A DNA stretch of 64,000 bases from CALDTK01 sp963837005 (lineage in GTDB: Bacteria > Bacteroidota > Bacteroidia > Chitinophagales > Saprospiraceae), in the NCBI GenBank assembly GCA_963837005.1, contig CAWIMC010000016.1:8717-72716 (forward strand), given 5' to 3'. Every line of letters begins with the position of its first letter. Within the stretch, counting starts at the first letter, position 1. The notes below the pieces were generated by a model, which was given only the letters and a program-made list of their open reading frames with translations, was not told the origin of the DNA and made no database searches. The translations under genes and the position numbers were made by a program. Below, piece after piece: positions 9,271 through 19,661 of this stretch.

Positions 9271-9424
9271 AGGCGGTTGGAATAGAGGCTGGAAAGTCGA
9301 TGCATTTCCTCGATCTTCTCTCTTGATTCTCGAAACGGCAGTATTTATAGGGGTTCAAGGCTGAGATTGCTGCTGTTTGCGTGCGGCACTCCGCGCCCGT
9401 AGGTTTCGCCAAAACCCGTCCCAC
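9271..9424. promoter_or_regulatory. Divergent promoter region, permease operon / sulfatase
   Basis: 154 bp between two divergent genes, locally A+T-richer than its surroundings (AGTATTTATAGG near 9340). Both promoters must lie here or in the flanking starts. I cannot assign -7/-33 elements. An exact dispersed motif occurs at 9404-9415, in the 5' leader of the rightward gene. Confidence 0.4.
9404..9415 (+). repeat. Dispersed motif, exact
   Basis: In the leader of the second sulfatase gene, 10 bp before the chosen start. Confidence 0.9.
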
Positions 9425-10898
9425 ATGCCCTCCCACCCTCGCCAGGCAATACTCGATCCGAGCGCGCACCTACCGCGTGCCGGGCGCTGGTGCGCACTCG
9501 TGGCCGTCGGGGTGCTGATGGTCGGCTGTGGCAGCGATTCCCCAGCGACTACCGGCGCTTCTCGCGCCGCCGACCCGCGACCCAACATTCTCATCATCGT
9601 AGCGGACGACCTCGGGTGGGCCGACCTCGGCTGCTACGGCAACACCTACTTCCGTACGCCAAACCTGGACGCTCTAGCCGCCAATGGCGTCCGCTTCGAC
9701 CACGCCTATGCCGCCTGTCACGTGTGTTCGCCGACGCGCGCCAGTCTGCTGACCGGGCGCACGCCGGCGCGCGTCGGACTGACCAACTACCTCTACGGCA
9801 CCAAGGAAGTGGCCGACTCCCCGGTGCGCCCCGCCGGTTTTGCCGACAGGCTCCCCCTCGAAGAGGTCACCATCGCCGAGACGCTCCGGGGTGAGGGCTA
9901 TGCTACGGGCTTGATCGGCAAGTGGCACCTCGGCGAGAACACTTCACTCGGCGAATCCGACCCCCGTTTCCACGGCTTCAGCGTCACCGAAAGCTGGGAC
10001 TACGGTCTGCTGCCGCGTGGCGATTCGTATGAATGGTTTCACACGGGCGATACTACCGGCGCGAAGCAGTTACCCGCCATCACCGACGAGATCACCGCGG
10101 GGGCTGTAGACTACATTACACGACACCGCGACAGCACCTTTTTCCTGATGGTGACCCACTACGCCGTTCACCTCCCACTCCAGGCCGACCCTGCCGTGGT
10201 GGCCGAGTACGAAGCCCGCGACAACCCGAAGCCAGGCGAGTTCAACCCCATATACGGCGCGATGCTGGAGGCGATGGATGTGTCTGTCGGAGAGATAATA
10301 AATAGCTTGCGCCAGAACGGACTGCTCGACAACACACTCATCGTGTTCGTGTCCGACAACGGGGGCTTAGTGGTGAGCGAGGCCGGTCCGCAACCTACTT
10401 CCAACGCGCCGCTCCGCAACGGCAAGGGCACCATGTACGAAGGCGGCCTACGCGTCCCGATGATCGCCTACTACAAGGGCCACTGCGAAGGTGGCGTCGT
10501 CAACGAGTCGGTCATCACCACCACCGATTTCTTCCCGAGTCTCTTGGGCCTTATCGACAAAACGAACACGGCCGAGACCAATTTCGATGGTACCGACCTC
10601 AGTGCCGTCCTGCTAGATCCCACCCAGCGCGCACCCGACCGCGACCTCTACTGGCACTACCCGCACTTCAGCAACCAGGGCGGGCGCCCGCGCTCCGCCC
10701 TGCGCCGCGAACCGTACAAGCTGATCGAAAATCTAGACCGGCGAGGTAGAACTCTTCGACCTCCGCCAGGATCCATATGAGAAAATAGACCTGAGCCTAG
10801 AGGAGCCACAACTGGCCGAGCGGATGCAGAGCGACTTATCCGTCTGGCGGGAGCAAGTCGGTGCCAAGCTGCCGGTGCCGAAGGTCGCGGAGCGATAG
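9425..10898 (+). CDS. Sulfatase lipoprotein (arylsulfatase-like), frameshifted near the 3' end
   Basis: About 490 residues. Lipoprotein signal ends at Cys35 (GVLMVGC). Sulfatase domain from about residue 52: PNILIIVADDLGWADLGCYG with metal ligands DD at 61-62, formylglycine motif CSPTR with Cys101, GKWHLGE, and LIVFVSDNGG. A frameshift near 10735 interrupts YKLIENL; the next frame continues ELFDLRQDPYEKIDLS to TAG at 10896-10898, the usual sulfatase end. The start ATG at 9425 is preferred over 9377, because the upstream extension is the dispersed motif and Arg-rich sequence. Divergent from the permease-sulfatase operon and part of the same glycan-degradation region. Confidence 0.87.
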
Positions 10899-10918
10899 CC
10901 AACGAGAGTGCACGTGAA

Positions 10919-11309
10919 CTACTCGACCACCAGCGCCCCCTGCATCATACAGCTCTTCCGGTACTTCACTGGCGTCGTGCCGACCAATTTTTTGAAGTTG
11001 ACGTAGAAGACCGACTCCGAGCGGAAACCACTCTCCAGTGCCACGGCGTAGTTGGTCTTCTCCTTGTCGGGGTCATTCTCTGAGGAGGCGGCGGGCCTCG
11101 CCGACGCGGTACTCATTGATGTAGAGGCTAAAGCTCTTCCCGATGCGCTCATTGAGTAGCCGTGAAAGGATGTAGCTCGGGATGCCGAGGTGATCGGCGA
11201 GCATCTTCTCGTTGAGGTCACTGTCGACGTAGACCCGCTCCTCGTCCATGGCCTTGATGAGACCGGCGAGGTACTGTTCGATTTCGACTTCGGCCTCGAC
11301 TTTCACCTC
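10919..11309 (-). pseudogene. AraC-family HTH fragment fused to truncated SusD
   Basis: Encodes a complete AraC DNA-binding domain: VYVDSDLNEKMLADHLGIP, LSRLLNERIGKSFSLYINEY, then after a frameshift near 11073 VALESGFRSESVFYVNFKK and TTPVKYRKS. This matches the C-terminal domain of the membrane-anchored AraC regulators common in Bacteroidota. The regulator's N-terminal part is missing. The frame is continuous with the upstream susD sequence, so a fusion product could be made up to the frameshift. Confidence 0.8.
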
Positions 11310-12685
11310 TCTCAGCAATGGCCGTTCTTCGACGAGCCTGGCGAAGAAATCATCCTTGGAGAGGCCAGTCGGTAGCGCTGGCACCTTGGCCCGCGTCCGC
11401 ACGCGGTTGATGGCACTGTAGGCTGCTGCCGTCGGACCGTTGGCCTCGTTCTCGGCCTCTGCATAAAGCAACAGCACTTCGGCAAACCGGAAGATGCGGG
11501 CGTTGCGCGGCGACTGCACGAAGCCGACCGGGAATGGCCCCTCAGTCCCTTTCCGGACGCCGGTGAACGGCCGCCCGGGCACTTCCCCAGTGCGGGCCTG
11601 CCACTGATTGGCCGTCACCGGGTTCGCGGCCACCGGCCTCCACGAGCCCCAGGTGTCGCCGGGGCGGACAATCGTCTGGAAGCGACGCAGGCTATCCCCC
11701 GGGAACTGTCGAAAAAAGCCGTCCACCTCCAACGAAGGGATCCCGTTGGCGAAGGCGCGCTGGCGACCGGGATTGAGCGCGGTTGCGATCCAGTTCGACT
11801 CGGCCGTGAGGCGGGTGTCCCCATCCGAGAAGCCATTCCCGATCCCGGTCTGGAACTGTACCTCAAAGATGGACTCTGCATTGTTTTCATTGTCGGCGTC
11901 GAAGTTCTTCTCAAAATCAACGAGGGTGTACGTCCCGAAGTCACCCGCTATGATTCGGGCCAAAGCCGTCGCGGCATCCGCATATTTCTCCTGGTAAAGC
12001 AGCGCCCGACCGAGATAAGCTTGTGCTGCCCCGGCGGTAGCGCGACCGAGATCGGCGTCTCCATATTTCTGCGGCAAGTCAGTCGCGGCAATCTCGAAAT
12101 CCTCCTCGATGAGCGCATACACTTCCGCTGCCGTACCCCGCGCAGGCCGGAAGCCAGTACCCGCCAGATCTCCGTCGAAGGAGTTGCGATAGATCGGTAC
12201 GCCGCCGTAGAGACGCACGAGCTGGAAGTAGTACAGGCCGCGTAGAAAGTGGGCTTCCGCCAAAACACGCGTCTTGAGACCATCGTCGGCGAACTCGATG
12301 GCGGGGACGCGCTAGAGCACCACGTTGGCCCGGCTAATCCCAACGAACATCGCGTTCCATGTAGCCGGGATCAGGTTCGGGGAGGCGGCGTTGAAATTAA
12401 ACCCGGGGTAGTCGGTGAGTTGTCGCCCGCCGGAAGTAATGTCGAGGTCCCCGCTCATGTAGTCGAGCAGGTACGGGAACCGCCGGAACCCGCCCTGGTA
12501 CTGCAATGGCGTGTAGGCCGCGTTGAGGGCCAGGATGGCATCTTCTTGCGACTGATAGAAGGTGGCGGCCTCGAGTCGCGAAACACTTCCGCGTCGTCGA
12601 GGTAATCTGCCCCGCAGGAGCTGAGGGTCGCGAAGGCGGTGAGGCAGCAAGCGACGGTAACGAGTTTGGATAATTTCCCTGTCAT
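11310..12685 (-). pseudogene. susD: SusD/RagB-family glycan-binding lipoprotein, 3' end missing
   Basis: N-terminus MTGKLSKLVTVACCLTAF ends in the lipobox LSSC. SusD features follow: AEAHFLRGLYYFQLVRLYGGVP, DLPQKYGDADLGRATAGAA, and FRFAEVLLLYAEAENE with AINRVRTRAKVPALP. A frameshift lies near 12590 and an in-frame TAG at 12312-12314 (between NVVL and RVPAIEF). SusD proteins normally continue for about 100 residues after LVEER with RRELAFEGHRW. Here the sequence switches at about 11310 to an AraC C-terminal domain, so the gene looks truncated by a deletion. It follows susC on the same strand with 46 bp between them, the normal susCD order. Confidence 0.85.
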
Positions 12686-12731
12686 GGTGATAGGATTGTA
12701 AGCGGGTATGGGAGAGAGAGGGAGGGAGTCG

Positions 12732-15700
12732 TTAGAAGCCGACCGAGAGGCCGACGGTGACGCGACGCGACTGCGGGTAGCCGATATTGTCGAACCCGAA
12801 GCCGCCACCGCCACCGACCTCCGGGTCGTAGCCGGTGTACTTCGTGAACGTGAGCAGGTTTTGCGCCGCGAGGTAGAGCCGAGCGCTGGACAGGCCAGAC
12901 ACGCGTGTGAGCGCCGAGGGCTGGAGTTGGTAGCCGAGCTGTAGGTTTTTAAGCCGCAGGTAGCTCCCGTCCTCGACGAAGAAGCTCGACGCGAGGTCAT
13001 TGTTGCTGAGTGTCGGGTTGACGGCCCGCGGCTGGGTGGTGCTTCGATTCTCGGGCGTCCAGGCATTCAGCACATCGGTAGTCGAATTGCCGACCCGGAC
13101 GTAGGACTGCGTGTAGTACTTCGTCTCGTTGAAGATCTGATTGCCGGCCACACCCTGGAACTGCGCCGCGAGGCTCAGGCCCCGGTACCCGACATTGAGG
13201 GAGAAGCCGTAGGTCAGGTCCTGGTTGGCGTCCCCGATGAAGGTCCGGTCGTCCTCGCTGATCTTGCCATCGTTGTTGACATCCCGGAAGCGCAAATCGC
13301 CCGGCGCGGTGTTGGTGAACGGTGTCGGACCGGCCGCGATCTCCTCGGCGCTTTGGTAGATGCCGTCGGTTTCGTAGCCGTAGAAGGCGAACAGCGACTG
13401 CCCCGGCTCGATGCGGTTGCGCGCCGTGAAGATGTTGTCCGAGTTGCGCTCGATCGCGTCGAGGCCCTCGGTGAGGCTGAGCACCTCATTGTCGAGGAAG
13501 GCCGCGTTGGCGCTCGCCGAATAGGTGAACTCACCGGCCGTACCGTTGTAAGCGAGCGCCAATTCGAAGTCCGCTATTCTGGACCTCGGCCGCATTGAGG
13601 AAGATGTTGCTAAACCCCGTCGCATTCGGAAGGGGAAAGTTGAGCAGTAGGTCTTCGGAGGTCTTGACGAAGTAGTCGGCCGTGAAGTTGAGTCGATTGT
13701 CGAGCAGCCCGACGTCGACCCCGACGTTGAACTGGCGTTGGCGCTCCCACTTGAGGTTCGGGTTAGCGATCAGGCTGCCGGGCGCGAGGGCCGGCGCCAC
13801 GGTCTGGTCGTTGCCGAAGATGTAGCGCGCATCCGAGTTGAGCAACGCGAGGGTAGCCGTCTCGTTGATCTGGTCGTTGCCCAGGAAGCCGTAGCTGGCC
13901 CGGAGCTTCAGGCTACTGATGGTCTCGTTGCCGGCGAGGAACGACTCGTTGCTGAGCACCCAACCCACCGAACCCGAGTAGAAATTATCGAAGTAGTTCT
14001 CCCGCGTAAAGATCGATGAGCCGTCGCGCCGGAAGTTGAAGGTCGCGAGGTACTTGTCGTTGTAATCGTAGAGCAGGCGCCCGATGTAAGACACGGTACG
14101 GGTCTCGACCTGGAAGCCGCTCGGCGGCGAGGGCGAGACGGCCGAGCCGCTGATGACCGGCAGCTGCGTACTGATGTTTTGCCCGACCGTGGTCACGCTG
14201 ATGGCGCTGGTCTGATCGCGCTGCACGGTGTAGCCCCCGAGTAAATCGACGGTGTTGCCGCCGAAGTTGCGCCGGAAGTTGAGCGTATTCCTCGAGCAGG
14301 AGCGAGAGGTTGTCGCCAAGATTCTCGCTCACCTGCGCACCGTTGTCGAGCCCCGGTACAGACTCCCCGGTACCGAGGTCGAAGAAGGGCGCGAAGGTGC
14401 GGTTGCGGAACGACGAGGCGTCGGCGCCGAAGTTGACGCGGTAGTTGAGCCCATTGGCGATCTCCAACTCGCCGAAGACACTCCCGAGGATACGATTGGT
14501 GACACCGTTGCGGTCGATGAGGTTTTGCGCCGCCACTGGGTTGAGCACCCGGAAGTCTCCGTCGTCGGTGGTCGACCCACTGAAGCCCCCGATGTTGTTG
14601 GCGTCCCGGATGGCCACCGTGGGCGGCGACAGCAGCGTCCACGCTAAGATGGATAGCCCTTGCGCGTCGTATTCGCGTTCGACCTTAGTGCGGCTCACGA
14701 GTCAGCGAGTTGCCGAACTTGAAGCGCCCACGCCGGGTATCGGTATTGAGTTCGCAGCGAGGTGCGCTCCAGACCTGTGCCGATGATAGTGCCCTCCTCG
14801 TTGTAGTGCCCGAAGGAGGTGTAATAGTTGATCTTGTCGCTGCCGCCGCTGGCGCTCAGTTCGTAGTTCTGGATAAGTCCATTCTGGAAGACGGCGTCCT
14901 GCCAGTCGGTATCGCTGGCGAGGGTGGTGCCGTCGAGGTTGGTGATCCGCTTCTCGCCGGAGTTATCGGCTACGTTGTTACGGACGGTGCGGTACTGCTC
15001 GGCGTTGAGGAGGTCGAGGGTGTTGGTGACGCCCTGCGTGCCGACGTAGGTATTGAAATTGATGCGGGGCTCCCCGCCTCGGCCACGCTTGGTCGTAATG
15101 ATGATGACCCCGTTGGCAGCGCGTGCGCCATAGATGGCTGCCGCCGAAGCATCCTTGAGCACGGTCACCGAGGCGATGTCGGAGGGGTTGATGGTCGAAA
15201 AGGGATCACCCGCAATACCGACACCATTGCTAATGATGACGCCGTCCACCACGTAAAGTGGGTTGCTACCACCGGTGATGCTGCCCGTACCACGAACGCG
15301 CACGTTGGAGGCGCCACCCGGCGCGCCGCTGTTGCTCGTGATCTGGAGCCCGGGCAATTGACCCTGCAAGGCAGATTGGAAGCTGGATACCGGCCTACCC
15401 TCCAGCGCCTCGGCACCTACCGTTCCGACGGCACCGGAGACAGTAGTTCGGGTCTGCGTGCCGTAGCCGATCACGACGACATCGCTCAGGGTTTTGGCGT
15501 CTTCCGACAAAACCAAGTCTATCGTCTGCCGCGCGCCAACGGCCTCCTCGCGGCTAAGGTAGCCGACGTAGCTAAACCGCAGCACGGGCGTAGCGCTGGT
15601 GAGCTGTAGCGTGTAGCCGCCGTCGAGGTCGGTCTGGGTACCATTGGCGGTGCCGACCTCGATGACGGTGGCCCCGATGAGACCGAGGCCATCGTCGCCG

Positions 15701-15816
15701 GTAACGGTCCCGCTCACGGTTTGGGCGTGTAACAGCGGTGCAGCACACAGGAGGAGTAAGACGACGAGGCTCGCTGCATAGTGCCGCGGCGTAAAAGTGG
15801 GTCGGGGTGTCTTCAT
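12732..15816 (-). CDS. susC: SusC/RagA-family TonB-dependent receptor, frameshifted
   Basis: About 1,025 residues spread over four frames, with breaks near 14700, 14290 and 13570. Signal peptide of about 31 residues (LLHAQ end), CarboxypepD_reg-like domain (VSGTVTGDDGLGLIGATV), TonB-box-like DVVVIGYGTQ, plug domain (LQGQLPGLQI, PLYVVDGVII, VTVLKDASAAAIYGARAANG) and a beta-barrel ending SRRVTVGLSVGF with terminal Phe. It imports glycans captured by the neighbouring SusD across the outer membrane. The substrate is not shown, but three sulfatases and glycosidases nearby suggest a sulfated polysaccharide. A weak dispersed-motif-like segment occurs at SEDAKTLSD, itself a normal family motif. Confidence 0.9.
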
Positions 15817-16114
15817 GAGGCTACGTGGCTGTGTTGAGGTGGGTCGTGGATGCGCAACAATATTGCGGCGAGCTATCTCTAAGACGCTTTCGATTTCTTA
15901 ATCAGGAGCGAAAACCCTTATTTTTATTGGTTTTAGCGCAAGTCGCCCCCTCCTGACCTCGCACTTACCCCCCGGTCTGGAATAAAAACTCAGCCTTGGG
16001 TTAGGTTACCGAATTGCGCTCCTCCGGCGCCATTCTTCTCCCGGCTTACGAATCAGGACAAAGGCTTCCTCCTCGGCTTTGCTGACCTGCCTCCCACGCC
16101 ATCATCTTGCCTGC
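15817..16114. promoter_or_regulatory. Divergent intergenic region susC / ADP-ribosylglycohydrolase-like gene
   Basis: About 300 bp, A+T-richer than the genes (for example TTATTTTTATTGGTTTTAGC near 15920, and AATAAAAACTC near 15980). The susC promoter should lie here. On the minus strand an AATATTGTTG element near 15860 resembles the Bacteroidota -7 TAnnTTTG with one mismatch, a weak candidate. A two-mismatch dispersed motif is at 15930-15941. Confidence 0.35.
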
Positions 16115-17996
16115 ATGAACGAGGGCATCTCCGAGGCGACCTACTACGATAAGGTGTTGGGCGGCTGGGTCGGCAAGTGCGCCGGCGGCATCCTCGGGGC
16201 CCCAATCGAAGGCTTCAAGGTCTTTAACCGCATCGCGATGAGCGACGAGCTCTTCGCGAGCAACTTCGCCAATGACGACCTCGACCTCCAGGTGCTGTGG
16301 CTCGACATGGTGGCCAAGAAGGGCGCCCACATTCGCGAGGCCGACTTCGCTGAGCACTGGCTCAAGCACGTCGAGTTCCCGTGGAACGAATACGGCATCG
16401 CCTACCGCAACCTGAGCCTCGGGCTCGACATCCCGGACAGCGGCCGCCACAACAACTGGTACTGGCGCGAAAGCATGGGTTCGCCGATCCGCAGCGAGAT
16501 CTGGGGGATGCTCTTCCCCGGCGACCCGGCGCGGGCAGCCGAGTTCGCGCGCATCGACTCGCAACTCGACCACGACGGCTTTTCGGTAGGGGCCGAACAA
16601 CTCTTCAGCGCCTGCGCGGCGCTGGCCTTCTACATCGACGAGCCCCGCGAGGCCCTCGAGCCAGGCGATGGCGTACGTAACGGCGGGTGGCGGCTGCCTG
16701 AGCCTGATGCGGCAAATCGTGACCTGGTACGACGCTTACGGCTTCGAGACCACGGCCGCCAAGATCAAAAGCAAGTACGGGGATGCCGACTTTACCTCGG
16801 CCCCGATGAATGTCGGCTTTACGATCCTGTCCATCCTCTACGCCGGGCGCGCCTTCGACGGCATCATCGAGGCGCTTTACCTCGGGCACGATAGCGACTG
16901 TGTCGTGGCCACCACGGGGGCTATCCTGGGCATCACGCGGGGCTTTGAGCAGATCCCGGAGACGTGGCGGCGACGCGTCGGCAACGAGCTACTCATCAGC
17001 GCGGAGATCGTCGGCCTCGATCTGCCGACTACCATCACGGGGCTAGCGCAACGGACCTGCGAAGTCGGTCGCGCCATCGCGAAGCCGCAGACGCCTGTGC
17101 GGCCCTTCGCCTTCCACACCACCGTCGAGACGTATCCGGATGGAGCTACTGGCCAGGCACCGCAGCTCGCCTGCCACTTCGAGAACTTCACGTCGGCTTC
17201 GCTCGATCTCGCCTTCGAGGTAGAGGCGGGGCCTTTCGGCAAAACAGTCGGTGCCGTGTGCGTTGGCCCAGGTGCAAAGCAGACCTCGCGCATCCAACTC
17301 CAAGACACCGAAGCTTCTGCCTTCCCTAGCGTCCCGCAGTACGCCTACACGGTCCGCGTGACTGCCGACGGGAAGTCCTACACCTTTCAGAAGGGCATAC
17401 CGTACTATGGCAGGTGGCTACTGGTGGGACCCTTCATCGAGGCCGACCCGGTGCTGATCCCGATGCACAAAGTCTACCCCGACCACGGGATGAGTTCGTT
17501 GCCGTCGGTGCAGTACATGAACCATGATTCGACCAATACGGCGGACAAGGACTTCGTCGACCACGCCACGCTCCACGAGCTTCTACTCGGCAACAACCGC
17601 GGGGGTCGGCCCTACGGGGTCGAAGTGATATACCCTGCTTCGATGACCATCGAACTCGGCGATCACTTCCGCGGGCGCGGCGAGCGGACGCTGTACCTGA
17701 CGAGTCAGCTCTTCAGCAAAACTGCCGCGCGCAAGTGGCTCTGCCTAGGGACTACAGCCCTGGCTTCGGTGTGGGTCAATGGCGAACGCCTCATGAAGCA
17801 GCCCCCGATTCGGCGGCGCTGGCCGAGCAGCTATGCCGTCGAGCTGTCGCTAGTACCCGGCGCGAACACCGTCACCATCCGCCTCGACACCGTCACCGAT
17901 GATTATGTGCTCGACGTCGGCCTCAAGGAGCATACCGGCAAGCACTACCACCAGTGCCAGTGGGATGCGACCTCCTTGTTCAACGTCCCCCTTTAG
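16115..17996 (+). CDS. ADP-ribosylglycohydrolase-family protein with C-terminal beta domain, frameshifted
   Basis: About 626 residues with one indel near 16650-16690. The N-terminal ~330 residues have the ADP-ribosylglycohydrolase (ARH/DraG) fold signatures: GGWVGKCAGGILGAPIEG, acidic pair in ANDDLDLQVLW, and GHDSDCVVATTGAILG, which carry the binuclear Mg ligands. The remaining ~290 residues form a domain rich in beta strands (RRWPSSYAVELSLVPGANTV) that I cannot name; it may bind carbohydrate. No signal peptide is seen. Bacteroidota carry this family in polysaccharide loci, where the substrate may be a glycoside rather than ADP-ribose; the context here, between susC and a glycosidase, supports that. 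A one-mismatch dispersed motif encodes PFGKTVG (17234-17245). Confidence 0.8.
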
Positions 17997-18020
17997 CGCA
18001 CCTGCCCCCACGAATACTTC

Positions 18021-19651
18021 ATGGCCAATCACCGACATCGCCTCTGTTTTGGCGGAAGCCTAGCCATAGCGGGACTGCTGCTCCTGACTTTGGGCGGGTG
18101 CAGCTTTCGCCAAAACCCACTGGTGGCCGTCCCGTCGCGCACCGTCGCCCTCTTGCCGGACCGCGTCGGCGTCAATGGCAACCTCACGTCAATTGACCAC
18201 CCGTGGACGAACGACTCGCTACTCGACGCCTTCAAGACGCTCAGGCTCGGTCATCTCCGCTACCCGGGCGGAACTCTCGGCAACTACTGGGACTGGGACC
18301 GCGGGTGGATCGACGCCGCGGTGCCGGACTCCCTAATGATCAAGTGGGTGGTAAGCAACAAGCTGCGGGACTCCCCAAAGCGCTACACCCTCGACGACCT
18401 CGCCATCGTCCACCGCGCCTCCGGGGTGACGCCTCTCTTTATGCTCAACATGCTGAGCAAGGACCTCGACCACGCGCTACGAAACCTAAGGCGGGCGGAG
18501 GCGCTGGGCATGCCCGTGAAGTACATCGAAATGGGGAACGAACTCTACTTCGACATCCCCTTCCCGAAGTTGCGCTATCCGACGCCCGAAGACTACGGGA
18601 GGACCTGCCAGCGCTGGATAGACACCCTGAGCGCTGCCTTTCCAGAGGCGCAGTTTGCGGTGGTTGGCTCGCACATCTCCTACCACGCCCGGCAGAAAGA
18701 TTGGACCGCCCGCGTGCTGCGCCACTGCCCCGGAGCCGACGCGGTCACCTTCCACCAGTACGGACCGAGTGGTTTGGACGGCAGGCAGGTCGGGCGCAAC
18801 CCAACGCCCGGGCTGGAGGGCACCGAGAATCCGGCCAGCGTCACCGCGCGCTGATGGCCCCCTCGCCATTGCCGAGCGGCAGGTCTGGGAGCGGACCCTG
18901 CTCGATGATCCGGCCGCCTGGGCCAACGTGCTCACGGGCGCCCGCCGCAATGCCCGCGCCTGGCACGAGGTGGGCGTACCGGAGGGGATGCCGATCTGGG
19001 CCACGGAGTTCAACATGCGCGACGACAACTCGGTGGTACTCCACAGCTGGGCGCACGCGCTGCTGCTGAGCGTGTACTACGGAGAGATGTACGATTCACC
19101 GGTGAGCCTCACGTCGGTCCACAACCTCGTCGGTCCAACGTTTGGGCTGCTCTTCGAGGACCAGGAAGGCTTACGGCACCTCGTCGACCAGCCCCGCGAT
19201 AGTGAGCCGTACAGCCTTTCGGCTGGTGGAGTAGTGACGGCGCTGTTCGCGCGGGCGAGTGAAAGGGCCAGCCAGTGTGAGATCGTTGAGTATCCAGGAG
19301 CTGCGATGCTCACCGATGACCGGGGCGTCGCTTTTCGGTCGCTGCGCGGCTATCGATTTTCCGCCTCCGACACTAGCGATGACCACCCCGAGGGCCTCCG
19401 CTCGGAAGCGGTCGAACGGCCCCGCTCAAGTGCCACCAGCCTCCTCATTAATTACGGACTTAGCCCTGCGGTCGATTCAGCTCGATGATGGTCAACGCAA
19501 GGGTTCCGCGACGGTCTACTCCGCAGTCATCTCCAAGTCCATTAGCGGCTGGGACGACGTGCAACAGCGCGAGGTGAGTGCCCTGCGCAAAAGTCTTAGC
19601 CTGCCGCCCCGCAGCATCACCCTGTTGAGGAGCGCGGCTCCCCGACCTTAA
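18021..19651 (+). CDS. Glycoside hydrolase lipoprotein (clan GH-A-like), frameshifted
   Basis: About 540 residues across three frames, with breaks near 18840 and 19470. Lipoprotein signal ends at Cys27 (LTLGGC). The barrel contains GHLRYPGGTLGNYWDW, KYIEMGNELYFD (candidate acid/base Glu174 after Asn) and PIWATEFNMRDD (candidate nucleophile, codon 19006-19008). Asn-Glu after one strand and Glu after a later strand is the retaining clan-A pattern; the RYPGG segment is reminiscent of arabinofuranosidase or GH79-type enzymes. The exact family is not decided. It lies 24 bp after the ADP-ribosylglycohydrolase-like gene and 10 bp before a sulfatase, so the three are probably one operon. Motif copies lie in the signal peptide (18046) and right after the lipobox (18105). 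Confidence 0.75.
18105..18116 (+). repeat. Dispersed motif, exact
   Basis: Encodes FRQNP just after the lipobox Cys of the glycosidase lipoprotein. Confidence 0.9.
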
Positions 19652-19661
19652 TCCTGCACAC

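Noticed and set aside
15480..15515. GTTTTGGCGTCTTCCGACAAAAC in susC as a motif pair
   Set aside because: It encodes SEDAKTLSD, a normal conserved segment of SusC proteins, so the resemblance may be fortuitous.
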